A stretch of 64,000 nt of DNA from the NCBI GenBank assembly GCA_020073385.1, contig JAIQFH010000006.1, positions 1-64,000 on the forward strand, in the 5' to 3' direction. Source of the stretch: Terriglobia bacterium (GTDB lineage: Bacteria > Acidobacteriota > Terriglobia > Terriglobales > Acidobacteriaceae). A program made the translations under genes and the position numbers. Under the pieces are notes generated by a model that saw only the letters and a program-made list of their open reading frames with translations, made no database searches and was not told the DNA's origin. Positions 33,662 to 42,061 of the stretch are shown piece after piece; the first letter of the stretch is position 1; each line of letters starts with the position of its first letter.

Positions 33662-34444
33662 TTATTTGAACCGCCGGTCAAAATAAGCAGGCCATACGCC
33701 GCGCTTACCGATCACGATCAATTCCGAGCCAAATTGACCGCCCTGATTTACTCCAAACAAACGATGCCGGATCTGGCTCACCTTCAGAATCGGCCAACGC
33801 AACAGGTCGCCTGCACGTTGCTTCAGGCGCGGGCTTTGCTCACGAAAAGTGAGCAGCCTGACATCGTCGAAGCCGCATATATCGAGCAAGGACATGAGAT
33901 TGGATCCGGCGAATCCGTACTCGTGCGACAAGGTGACATACAATGACGAATTCGCGCACGGACCTTCCATGTTCGGCGTGCGTAACAGCACGGAACCGCC
34001 TCGCCTCAAAGCCCAATAAAGGGAGTCCACCACCCATAGCAATGAGTACTTCGGCACATGTTCAATGACGTGCGACAGGTGGATGAACTCGAACTGTTCC
34101 TGCTTGTCGCTCAGAAATTCCCCGATGTCGTTCGGGATATCAAACAGAGTGACACGATCCGGCGCCCACTCGCGCACGTGCTGTTTATGAGCTATGCCGA
34201 AATCCGCGCCGTAAATTTTCTCGTAACCCAGCTTCAGACAGGCAGCCACAAACCATCCCCCGCCGAAACCAAGATCGAGGATCGGCGCACTCCGATCTTT
34301 TGGCAGATAGGGCGCGTACTGCTGGGCCGCGTTTAGCACCATCGCCTGGTTTTCCGTCTCCTGCCATGTTGGCTGCGCCTTCCCCGCAGCGTGCCGGGCG
34401 GCCATGCGGCGGTACACTTCTGCGATGAAGGCGTTGGGGTCCAC
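33662..34444 (-). CDS. class I SAM-dependent methyltransferase
   Basis: A 260-residue protein with a Rossmann-type methyltransferase core: glycine-rich ILDLGFGGGWFV (SAM loop), an acidic YGADFG at the end of strand 2, DIPNDI and a catalytic/strand 4 region FIHLSHVIEHVPKY. The sequence after VLLRTPNMEGPC is typical of sugar- or lipid-modifying Methyltransf_23 proteins. Target unknown. It stands alone between the PilZ unit and the HtrA protease gene. Confidence 0.82.
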   Translation of the reverse strand: MDPNAFIAEVYRRMAARHAAGKAQPTWQETENQAMVLNAAQQYAPYLPKDRSAPILDLGFGGGWFVAACLKLGYEKIYGADFGIAHKQHVREWAPDRVTLFDIPNDIGEFLSDKQEQFEFIHLSHVIEHVPKYSLLWVVDSLYWALRRGGSVLLRTPNMEGPCANSSLYVTLSHEYGFAGSNLMSLLDICGFDDVRLLTFREQSPRLKQRAGDLLRWPILKVSQIRHRLFGVNQGGQFGSELIVIGKRGVWPAYFDRRFK

Positions 34445-34710
34445 AGAGTCTGATTCAGAACGATCGGCGAGAAAATACTAGCAGACAACCGCGAAGGCCG
34501 TTTCGCGGCACCCATCCCGCTGGAAACGGTACATGATGGTTAACTCGAGGAATGAATCGAACGAGTGCTTGCTGCTCTGCTTGCGCGTGAGGATCGGGTC
34601 TGTCCGGTTCGGTCACAGTATCGTGAAACCTGTAGATGCCCCCGTCCGACCATACGCGTGCACGTGGTAGTGTTTTGGAATGCTTGTTCTGGCAAGGAAA
34701 CCGAAATCCT

Positions 34711-36222
34711 ATGACATATTCATTCCGAATCTTGGGACGCTGGCGGAATCCGCGTCTTGCGGCAGTCTGCGTTTTCTTTGCGGCTAGTGTGGCCGTTGCG
34801 GGGCAAACGGCGCAGAAGCCTGTGGAGCAAAAGCAGTCTCCGAACGCACAGGTGGCGAAGCCTAACCCGTCTGACGCGAGAACGGAGTCGACCGCGGTTC
34901 TGGTTCAGCTCAACAGCGCTTTGGAGAACCTGGCGGCACGAGTCTCTCCCGCAGTGGTACAGATTCTGGTTACCGGTTACGGTACGGCCCGCGAGGAGAA
35001 TCGATCGCAAACCGCATTCATCGTGCGCCAGCACGCGGTCGGGTCGGGCGTGATCGTAGATCCGAACGGGTACATAATGACCAACGCGCACGTGGTCGAG
35101 GGCGCACAGCGCATTCGCGTTGCATTGCCGTTGCCGATGGGGGACTCGTCAGGACTAGTTCCACTCGGCAAGCGTCGTATCGTCGAGGCCAAGCTGCTAG
35201 GTCAGCACAAAGAAAGTGATCTCGCGTTGCTCAAGATCGATCAGACGGATCTGCCGACCTTGCCGCTGGTCAGCCAGCAGCGTCCTCATGTCGGACAGTT
35301 GGTGTTTGCGATCGGCAGCCCTGAGGGACTCCAGAATTCAGTGACCATGGGAGTCGTCAGCGCGCTCGCCCGGCAAGCTGATCCGACCAAAGCCCTCACC
35401 TACATACAGACCGACGCTCCCATCAATCCGGGAAATAGCGGCGGACCGCTGGTCGACATGAACGGCTCGGTGGTGGGCATCAATACTTTCATCCTGTCGC
35501 AAGGTGGTGGCAGCGAAGGTCTGGGATTCGCCATTCCCGCGCGTGTAGTCGATTTTGTGTATCGCAGCCTGCGCAAATATGGACATGTTCATCGCGTGGA
35601 GATCGGCGCCGTAGCGCAGGAAATCACGCCGGCCCTGGCAGAGGGCTTGCAACTTCCTCAGCATTGGGGAGTCGTGGTGGCGGACGTAAAACCGGGTGGT
35701 CCCGCGCAGGCGGCGGGACTGCAGGTTCAGGACATCATTCTCTCGGCCGACGATCGCCGGGTTGAGACCCTGCCGTCATTATCGGCGGCTCTCTATCTGC
35801 ACCGTCTGGACCAGGTGGTGAAACTCGAAGTCTTGCGGGGCAAGGAACGAATGACGATCAACGTTCCCGCGATTGAGCATCACGATCAGATGGATCAGCT
35901 TCTCGATACGGTGAACCCTGAGAACAGCCTGATTCCCCGGCTGGGCATCCTCGCGATCGATATCACAGGCGAACTGGGCACCAAGTTGAGTTCGTTGCTG
36001 CGGATTCCGTCCGGCGTGATCGTGGTGGGCAGGGCCGTAGAACTCATCACGCCCGAAACCGGTTTACAGGCCGGAGATGTGATTCATCAACTGAATACCG
36101 TTCCAATCGACTCCACGCAGACGCTGCGCGCCGCCGTCGATAAGCTCAAGTCCGGCGATCCGGCGGTGCTGCAGATTGAGCGCGACGGAGAATTGATGTT
36201 TGTCAGCTTTGAGATGGAATGA
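34711..36222 (+). CDS. HtrA/DegP-like serine protease with two PDZ domains
   Basis: A 503-residue periplasmic protease. A signal peptide (LAAVCVFFAASVAVAGQ) precedes a trypsin-like domain with His in MTNAHVVEG, Asp in ESDLALLKID and Ser in PGNSGGPLVD. Two PDZ domains follow (about 300-385 with VVVADVKPGGPAQAAGL and a second at about 420-500 with GVIVVGRAVELITPETGLQAGDVI). HtrA proteases degrade or refold damaged envelope proteins. The ATG before TYSFRILG is preferred to an in-frame ATG 75 bases upstream. No sigma-E-type regulator is nearby. Confidence 0.92.
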   Translation: MTYSFRILGRWRNPRLAAVCVFFAASVAVAGQTAQKPVEQKQSPNAQVAKPNPSDARTESTAVLVQLNSALENLAARVSPAVVQILVTGYGTAREENRSQTAFIVRQHAVGSGVIVDPNGYIMTNAHVVEGAQRIRVALPLPMGDSSGLVPLGKRRIVEAKLLGQHKESDLALLKIDQTDLPTLPLVSQQRPHVGQLVFAIGSPEGLQNSVTMGVVSALARQADPTKALTYIQTDAPINPGNSGGPLVDMNGSVVGINTFILSQGGGSEGLGFAIPARVVDFVYRSLRKYGHVHRVEIGAVAQEITPALAEGLQLPQHWGVVVADVKPGGPAQAAGLQVQDIILSADDRRVETLPSLSAALYLHRLDQVVKLEVLRGKERMTINVPAIEHHDQMDQLLDTVNPENSLIPRLGILAIDITGELGTKLSSLLRIPSGVIVVGRAVELITPETGLQAGDVIHQLNTVPIDSTQTLRAAVDKLKSGDPAVLQIERDGELMFVSFEME

Positions 36223-36253
36223 GGGTGCGTCATGAATTGGCCTCGAGATTCCA

Positions 36254-36429
36254 TGTCATCCTGAACGGCAGCGAAGCCGGCGCGAGGGACCGTACGATGG
36301 TGAGAAGTTTTGATGGGGTGGACGGGAATGCTCACGCTGCATGCAGCGTTTGAGGTCTGGGATGCTGCATTGCCGCATTCGGCGCTTCGCAAGGTCCCTC
36401 GGTGGGCTACCGCCCTCCTCAGGATGACA
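36254..36429. repeat. inverted TGTCATCCTGA repeat pair
   Basis: TGTCATCCTGA (36254-36264) and its inverse TCAGGATGACA (36419-36429) bound a 176-base stretch with further internal symmetry (GCGAAG...CTTCGC, GGGACC...GGTCCC). A single arm of the same kind is at 26200. This is a typical genome-dispersed palindromic element, non-coding. Confidence 0.6.
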
Positions 36430-36512
36430 TCGTAAACCAACATCTCGAACCAACAAAATCTTTGATCCGCGCAACTATGACGGCCGAGTGCTGGTCGCCG
36501 AAACGATAGCAG

Positions 36513-38444
36513 CTAATTTGCGGCGGCTACAGAGGCCTTGGGTTTGCTGGCGATCTCGATGGCCGCGCCCAATCCTGCCACAGCAGCTTCCAGCAGCCGA
36601 AGATCATCCCGTGTGAACGCATCCTGGCCCGCGCGATACAAGGCTAAAACGGATACGACTTTGCCGTCGGCCTCGATCGGCACGGCCAAAGCCGAGCGCA
36701 GCGGGCTGTACTTTGTGGGATCGTTCAGGTATCCGGGTTCAACTGACGGATTGCCGTTCAGAATCGCTTTATGATTCTCCGCCACCCAGCCCGACAATCC
36801 TTCTCCCAGAGGAATCCGCAAAGAAGAGAACAGCCGGAAATTTTCTCCGCTCACGAATTTCGCGATCAAGTCGTCGCCGCTGGGACAGTACACCGCCATC
36901 GAGTTGTGCGGGACAAAATGCTTCAGTCGAACTGAGAGCATCGAGAAGATGTCTTCCAAATACAATGAGGGGCCGGCCTTGCGGATGAGTTCAACAATTT
37001 CCTGGGACTGCTTCCGCGCCTGCGGGATGCGCTCATTGAAATCGGAGGACGACACAAAGTTCGCAGCCGCCTCCGGTGCTTCGGCAAATCCTGCCGCGGG
37101 CGCCGATCCCCGTTCCACCTTGATGTCAGTCGATAACTTAGGAGGCGCCTGCAGAGGCTGCTCGTTTGCTAGTTTCTCCAGTTCTTTGTATCGGCGCTGC
37201 AGAATTGCGACGATCTGCGGATCGAAACTTGTTCCCGCTTCAGAAGCGACCTTTGCCATGGCCTCGTCGAGCGGCAGCGCTTTGCGATACTGCCGGTCGG
37301 AAGCGAGAGCGTCCAGGCAATCGACGGCAGCCAGAATTCGCGCCCCGATCGGAATGGCTTCGCCCTCAAGCCCATGCGGATAGCCGCTGCCATCCCATTT
37401 CTCATGATGCGCGCGCACGATCGGCACCACCGGATACGGAAAGCGAACCTGCTCCAGAATCTCTGCGCCGACGATGGGGTGAATTTTCATCTTCTCGAAT
37501 TCGTCCGGCGTAAGCTTTCCCGGCTTGGAGATGATGTGCTCCGGTACAGCGAGCTTTCCAATGTCGTGCAGCACGGACGCAGCCTGCAGCGCTTCCTTCT
37601 CGTCATCGCTCAGCCCCAGCTCGTTGGCCAGTTCCATGGCATAAACGCGTACCCGCTGCAGGTGTTCGCCAGTAGTTTCGTCTTTGGCTTCAATGGCCAG
37701 TGCCAGGGCTTCAATTGTGCGCAGGTGAAGTTGTGAGACTTGCTGGGCGTGAACCTTCTCGGTTTCGAGTTTGCCAAGATACAGGCGATAGGACCGGTAC
37801 ATCAGGTAAATCGGCGGCAAAACCAGCAGCGAAGATTGCCACCCGATATGACTATTGAGGAAGTGGACCAGTCCTGCAACCGCAGCCCCCACCATGTAGT
37901 AGGGGAACAGCCACAAGTGACTCTCGCCCCAGACTTTTGCGATCGACTTCTCTTCAGTGAGGCCAATGATGGTCGACGTGGCCGCAGTATTGCATCCGAA
38001 GTGAACAATCGCGGCTACCAAAAGAGCCAGCGGGCCCGGCCCATGGAGAACTCGATGGACCACAAATTGGTAGGCGAGGTACGCAATCGCGATCGATACC
38101 GTGACCTGCGATAAATTAAACACCAACTGAACGAGTTTGATCTGCCGCGCCGGCCTCCAGTAGAACTGCACCAGCGTGCTCGCCACTCCGATCGCCAGAG
38201 TTTCCGGCAGACTTAATTCCAGGATGCCGAGAAGCGTGAACAGGAAGTTGACTGATAGCGTCCCTTCGATGCCGGGCAGCCCTACCTTGAGGGACGAAGC
38301 CAGAAGTGCAGCGATCAGGTAGCACACGAACTTCAGGGGATCACCGGTTTGCCAGTGCGCGAATCCGAGGAACAGAAATGCCCATCCGGCCAAAGCAAGA
38401 CCGGCGATAAACACACGGGCACCGATGGACCGAACCCCAGACAT
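36513..38444 (-). CDS. membrane HD-GYP c-di-GMP phosphodiesterase with C-terminal GAF domain
   Basis: A 643-residue protein. Residues 1-220 form about six membrane helices of a MASE-like sensor. Then comes an HD-GYP domain: H261 in GEHLQRV, HD at 293-294 in LHDIGKLAVPEH, HHEKWDGSGYPHGLEG (346-361) and AVDCLDAL. A GAF domain (about 480-635) ends the chain. All HD-GYP metal and GYP residues are present, so it should hydrolyse c-di-GMP. It is divergent from the WGSNVL subtilase gene, and other PilZ-type c-di-GMP proteins lie within 5 kb. Confidence 0.93.
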   Translation of the reverse strand: MSGVRSIGARVFIAGLALAGWAFLFLGFAHWQTGDPLKFVCYLIAALLASSLKVGLPGIEGTLSVNFLFTLLGILELSLPETLAIGVASTLVQFYWRPARQIKLVQLVFNLSQVTVSIAIAYLAYQFVVHRVLHGPGPLALLVAAIVHFGCNTAATSTIIGLTEEKSIAKVWGESHLWLFPYYMVGAAVAGLVHFLNSHIGWQSSLLVLPPIYLMYRSYRLYLGKLETEKVHAQQVSQLHLRTIEALALAIEAKDETTGEHLQRVRVYAMELANELGLSDDEKEALQAASVLHDIGKLAVPEHIISKPGKLTPDEFEKMKIHPIVGAEILEQVRFPYPVVPIVRAHHEKWDGSGYPHGLEGEAIPIGARILAAVDCLDALASDRQYRKALPLDEAMAKVASEAGTSFDPQIVAILQRRYKELEKLANEQPLQAPPKLSTDIKVERGSAPAAGFAEAPEAAANFVSSSDFNERIPQARKQSQEIVELIRKAGPSLYLEDIFSMLSVRLKHFVPHNSMAVYCPSGDDLIAKFVSGENFRLFSSLRIPLGEGLSGWVAENHKAILNGNPSVEPGYLNDPTKYSPLRSALAVPIEADGKVVSVLALYRAGQDAFTRDDLRLLEAAVAGLGAAIEIASKPKASVAAAN

Positions 38445-38593
38445 ACGAAGTGCTTAAATTTTCAACGAATTAGGGGCGTAAGTCCGCCCAAAAGACACTT
38501 TCCTGATTACCAAGGTTTAGAACAGTGAAAGCAATGATTTAGCTTCCACTTAGACCATAGTCCCGGCTTCCATTAGCTGTTCAAACTGCGACA

Positions 38594-38624
38594 ATTTGTC
38601 CCGCGCCCAAGCACTGGGACAAAT
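38594..38624. promoter_or_regulatory. inverted repeat ATTTGTCCC-N13-GGGACAAAT
   Basis: Two perfect 9-bp arms 13 bases apart, with partial extension of symmetry (GCGA on the left, CGC on the right). The centre is about 105 bases upstream of the predicted sigma-54 start, the usual place for an enhancer-binding protein site. Confidence 0.5.
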
Positions 38625-38690
38625 CGCCCGTAGCATTTCGCAACATCACTTTCCAAGTTGCTGATTCCTAAAGCCCGCGTGCTTCGCCTT

Positions 38691-38706
38691 TGGACCGTCG
38701 CCTGCA
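38691..38706 (+). promoter_or_regulatory. sigma-54-like promoter for the subtilase gene
   Basis: TGGACCGTCGCCTGCA has GG and GC twelve bases apart and 9 matches to the TGGCACG-N4-TTGCA consensus. Transcription would start near 38717, about 50 bases before the ATG. Confidence 0.4.
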
Positions 38707-38767
38707 CATAGACAGGTCACTTGGGGTGCGGTTACTCGCACCATGGGGCGACTGAGTGGGGGATTTC

Positions 38768-40504
38768 ATGAAAAAACTTGTGCTTCTGTTTTTGATCGTC
38801 GGCGTCACTCTGGCCTACGCCGATGATTCAAAACTGTCACCAGAATTGCGGGGCAAGCAATCGTCCCAGCAGGTCCGGGTCATCGTGCAGTACGCTCCCG
38901 GAACGCAGGTCAATTGCAACGGGTTGCTCGGCCTCGTCGATTGCCTGGTGAATGACATTGTGAAGCTTGGCGGGACGATCCTGGCGCCTCTGCCGTTGGT
39001 AAACGGCGTTGTGGCGCTGCTGGATGGTCCTGGGATTCTGAACCTCTCGAAGAACGCCAACGTTGTCTATATCAGCACCGATCGCCCGCTGACCCCCACT
39101 CTCAGCAATGCTGCGCCCGCGGTAAACGCGTTTGCAGCTTGGCAATCGGGCTATACCGGTGCAGGAGTCGGAGTCGCGCTCGTCGACAGCGGAGTCAGCA
39201 GCCACCCGGATCTGAACGGCGGATTTCTTGGTGCGTCACGCGTCGTCTGGAACCAAAGCTTTGTTCCAGGCAATCTGAGCGGGAACGACCAGTTTGGACA
39301 CGGAACCCACGTTGCCGGATTAATCGCAGGAAACGGCGCCAGTTCCACGGGTTCCAAATATTCCAAAACGTTTGAAGGAATCGCGCCCAAAGCCAACATC
39401 ATCAATTTGCGGGTTCTTGATCAGAACGGCGCGGGTTCCGACAGTGCGGTGATTTCGGCGATCAGCACCGCAATCGCGCTCAAGCCGGTCTTCAACATCC
39501 GTGTGCTTAACCTCTCATTGGGGCGTCCGGTCTATGAGAGTTATAAGCTCGATCCGCTCTGCCAGGCCGTCGAAGCCGCGTGGAAGAATGGCATTGTCGT
39601 GGTAGTCGCGGCGGGCAACAACGGCCGCGTTCAGCAGACGAATGGCTACGCGACCGTAACCTCGCCGGGCAATGATCCTTACGTGATCACCGTGGGAGCC
39701 ATGAAGACCATGGGCACGCCCACTCGTGTCGACGATCTGATTGCCAGCTACAGCTCGAAGGGCCCGACTGCCATCGATGCCGTGGCCAAGCCAGACATCG
39801 TTGCGCCGGGCAACCTGCTGGTTTCTCTTGAAGCGCCGGGCTCGACGCTCTACAACAACTATCCTGGCAATCGCGTGCCAAATAACTTCTATGTGAATGG
39901 CGGCAGCACTGCTTCGTCATCTGCCTACTTCACATTAAGCGGCACCAGCATGGCGACAGGCGTAGTGAGCGGCGTCGTTGCCGATCTGCTGCAAAAGTCA
40001 CCAAGCCTTACGCCCGATCAGGTGAAGGCGCGGCTCATGAAGACGGCCTGGAAGTCGCTGCCGGCCTACAGCAGCACCACCGATCCAACCACTGGCATCA
40101 CCTACACCGATCAGTACGACATCTTCACCGTAGGCGCTGGATACGTGGATCTCGAGGCTGCGCTCAACAATACGGACGTAGCCAAGGGAACGGCGATGTC
40201 GCCGGTCGCTTCCTTCAACGCGAACAACGGATACGTATACCTCAAGGACAGCGCGACGGCGGTCTGGAACACTTCGTCCGCATGGTCGAATTCCGCAGTG
40301 TGGGGAAATTCGCAGTTCCTGGTCGGTGCGCCCGCCACGGCCATGTCGGGCAATCCACTGTGGGGCAGTAGCAACGAGGTCTGGGGCTCCAATGTTCTCT
40401 GGGGATCGAACGTGCTGTGGGGCAGCAACGTGCTCTGGGGATCGAACGTACTTTGGGGCAGCAATGTGCTCTGGGGCAGCAATGCTACCGGCGGCGAACA
40501 ATAA
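38768..40504 (+). CDS. S8 subtilisin-like protease with C-terminal WGSNVL repeats
   Basis: A 578-residue exported protease (signal peptide KKLVLLFLIVGVTLAYA). An inhibitor-like propeptide precedes the S8 domain, whose triad is D140 (VALVDSGVSSHPDL), H178 (FGHGTHVAG) and Ser in LSGTSMATG; the oxyanion Asn is in AAGNNG. The last 80 residues are rich in Trp-Gly and end in five exact WGSNVL hexapeptides plus a WGSNAT variant. These could form a beta-solenoid or surface-anchoring tail. GGGGGA precedes the ATG; a GTG 12 bases upstream is less likely. The gene is followed by a clear terminator. Confidence 0.93.
   Translation: MKKLVLLFLIVGVTLAYADDSKLSPELRGKQSSQQVRVIVQYAPGTQVNCNGLLGLVDCLVNDIVKLGGTILAPLPLVNGVVALLDGPGILNLSKNANVVYISTDRPLTPTLSNAAPAVNAFAAWQSGYTGAGVGVALVDSGVSSHPDLNGGFLGASRVVWNQSFVPGNLSGNDQFGHGTHVAGLIAGNGASSTGSKYSKTFEGIAPKANIINLRVLDQNGAGSDSAVISAISTAIALKPVFNIRVLNLSLGRPVYESYKLDPLCQAVEAAWKNGIVVVVAAGNNGRVQQTNGYATVTSPGNDPYVITVGAMKTMGTPTRVDDLIASYSSKGPTAIDAVAKPDIVAPGNLLVSLEAPGSTLYNNYPGNRVPNNFYVNGGSTASSSAYFTLSGTSMATGVVSGVVADLLQKSPSLTPDQVKARLMKTAWKSLPAYSSTTDPTTGITYTDQYDIFTVGAGYVDLEAALNNTDVAKGTAMSPVASFNANNGYVYLKDSATAVWNTSSAWSNSAVWGNSQFLVGAPATAMSGNPLWGSSNEVWGSNVLWGSNVLWGSNVLWGSNVLWGSNVLWGSNATGGEQ
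40381..40492 (+). repeat. 18-bp tandem coding repeat (WGSNVL)
   Basis: Six units encode Trp-Gly-Ser-Asn-Val-Leu or a close variant. Synonymous positions vary between units (GGCTCC, GGATCG, GGCAGC), so the protein repeat is selected rather than the result of very recent slippage. Confidence 0.85.
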
Positions 40505-40526
40505 CATCCAGCTACCCGCATAACTG

Positions 40527-40560
40527 GGGCCGCGATCACCTCGCGGCCCTTCTTCTTTTT
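40527..40560 (+). terminator. intrinsic terminator after the subtilase gene
   Basis: GGGCCGCG/CGCGGCCC, an 8-bp stem with a 7-base loop, is followed at once by TTCTTCTTTTT. It is the best rho-independent terminator in the window. Confidence 0.85.
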
Positions 40561-40785
40561 CGCAACATGAAGCGCAACTGCGAATTCCTCTCGACGATTT
40601 CCGCAGGGTGACGCGACACTCCCGGTGTCCCACAACGGAACTTCTCCCAAAACGGACGAACAGCCAAAGCAGCCGTAATCCTGATGGGCCGTTTCGCGTG
40701 GCACCCGCTCGGGCGGCGGCGTAAGGTCAGACTTGCGGCTCCTCTTGCGAGCTTTTTGATCTCCGGCTCGGGGAACGATCTCTTC

Positions 40786-42011
40786 ATGAAGCAAATTCCC
40801 GCTGATCGATTCGAATGGCACATCTTTGAAAATCCCCGCCCGCTGACCGGTCCCAACCCTCATCCGTCGCTGCGCATGGGGCCCTTTGCTACCGAACAGG
40901 AGTGTCGCACAGTCTTGGAGAGCCTGAAGGCCGTCCCCACATTCCGCGACAGCGCGCTCGAAGTGCGAAAGACAATTCGGCTACGGGAGAAACGGATAAA
41001 GATCAGACTGGGCGTGCGTGTTTCCCCACTTGCCCGTCCGGATGTCGCCTGGGATGCGCATACGGTGGATATCTCCAGTCGGGGCGCACGTCTCGCCGAC
41101 TCTAGTGACAGGGTGAAACTCGGAGAATTCCTCGACCTCCGTTACGGACTGCGCGAGGCCATCTTCCGCGTCGTGTGGATCGGCCCGCCCGGCACGCCGA
41201 CCGTCGGCAATGTCGGGCTCGAATGTCTGAGTCCCGAGACCAATATCTGGGATTTGGATCTTTCCGCACGGACCGACGACGAGCCTCTCATGCAGGAGAT
41301 CGTGGTCGCACACAGCGTTCAGCGCCAGCTGTTTCCCCGCCAGAAGCCGCAACTGCAGACGCTCGATTATTCCGGCAAGTGTGTTCAGGCGCGCACCGTG
41401 GGGGGGACTATTATGACTTTCTCGACCTGGGGTCGGGCCGCATGGGCTTCGTTCTGGCCGATGTGGCCGGGAAAGGCGTGGCGGCCGCGCTGCTGATGGC
41501 CAACCTCCAGGGCAGCCTTCACAACCGAGCTGAAGTTTGCGGCAGCGATCTACCTAGAATCCTGGCGGGCGTAAACCGTCATCTTTACGAACACACAGAA
41601 GCCAATCGCTATGCCACGGTTTTCTTCGGATGCTACGACGACCATACTCGCCGCCTCAGGTATGTGAACTGCGGGCACAGCCCTGCTCTGCTGCTTCGCG
41701 AGGGCGGAAAGGTTGAGCGGTTGGAAGCGACGGCAACGGTTCTCGGCTTGTTTGGAAACTGGGATTGTTCGCTTCGGGAAACTCACCTGCAAACCGGGGA
41801 TGTGCTCAGTATCTTCACCGACGGCGTTACTGAAGCTACAGCTTCTAGCGGCGACGAGTTCGGCGAATCAGGCCTTCTCTCTGTACTGCAGCAGACGCGG
41901 GAACTCGAGACCGACAAGATCCTGCATAAAATCGAGCAGGCGGTGGAGGATTTCAGGTCAGGCGAGTATCCGCAAGACGATTTGACGATGGTGGTGGCTC
42001 GCGCACATTGA
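40786..42011 (+). pseudogene. PilZ-SpoIIE (PP2C) phosphatase gene split by a one-base deletion in a G7 tract
   Basis: The first part (to 41496 if read through) encodes a PilZ domain (KRIKIRLGVRV, VDISSRGARLA) and the start of a SpoIIE/RsbU-type phosphatase (HSVQRQLFPRQKPQ, CVQARTVGG). After GTG-GGG-GGG the frame goes off. In the next frame the canonical continuation appears: DYYDFLDLGSGRMG, LADVAGKGVAAALL, LRYVNCGHSPALLL, LSIFTDGVTEA and DDLTMVVAR, ending at 42011. One more G in the 41400-41406 run (8 instead of 7) restores VGGDYYDF. The intact protein would be a cytosolic Ser/Thr phosphatase controlled by c-di-GMP. The lesion may be real, a phase-variable tract or a sequencing error. Confidence 0.88.
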
Positions 42012-42061
42012 AGAAACGGTGAAGTGGGGGGCCAGACTGAAGACCGGAGGCCCGGAAGCCC

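Larger units (their letters stand above)
38445..38767. other. 323-base divergent regulatory region
   Basis: It separates the HD-GYP gene and the subtilase gene. It contains a 9-bp inverted repeat, a sigma-54-like promoter for the subtilase, and a leader with a GGTGCG/CGCACC hairpin (38725-38742) plus a GTCGCC/GGCGAC pair (38697-38702, 38747-38752). I looked for the c-di-GMP-I riboswitch core and did not find it. Confidence 0.55.

Noticed and set aside
38640-38767. c-di-GMP riboswitch upstream of the subtilase gene, suggested by the neighbouring HD-GYP gene
   Set aside because: The conserved core (GCACAGGGCAAACC, GGACGCAAAGCC) of the GEMM-I motif is not present; only local hairpins are.
40381-40492. 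CRISPR-like tandem repeat
   Set aside because: The 18-bp units have no spacers and are in frame with the subtilase protein; this is a coding repeat.
39998-40863. Two long minus-strand open frames opposite the subtilase tail and the start of the PilZ gene
   Set aside because: They are antisense of the WGSNVL repeat (giving PQSTLLPQ-type repeats) and have no start or domain support.
41400-41406. Programmed -1/+1 ribosomal frameshift at the G7 tract
   Set aside because: No Shine-Dalgarno-like stimulator at the right distance and no obvious downstream stem or pseudoknot was found; a deletion or sequencing error is simpler, although not excluded.
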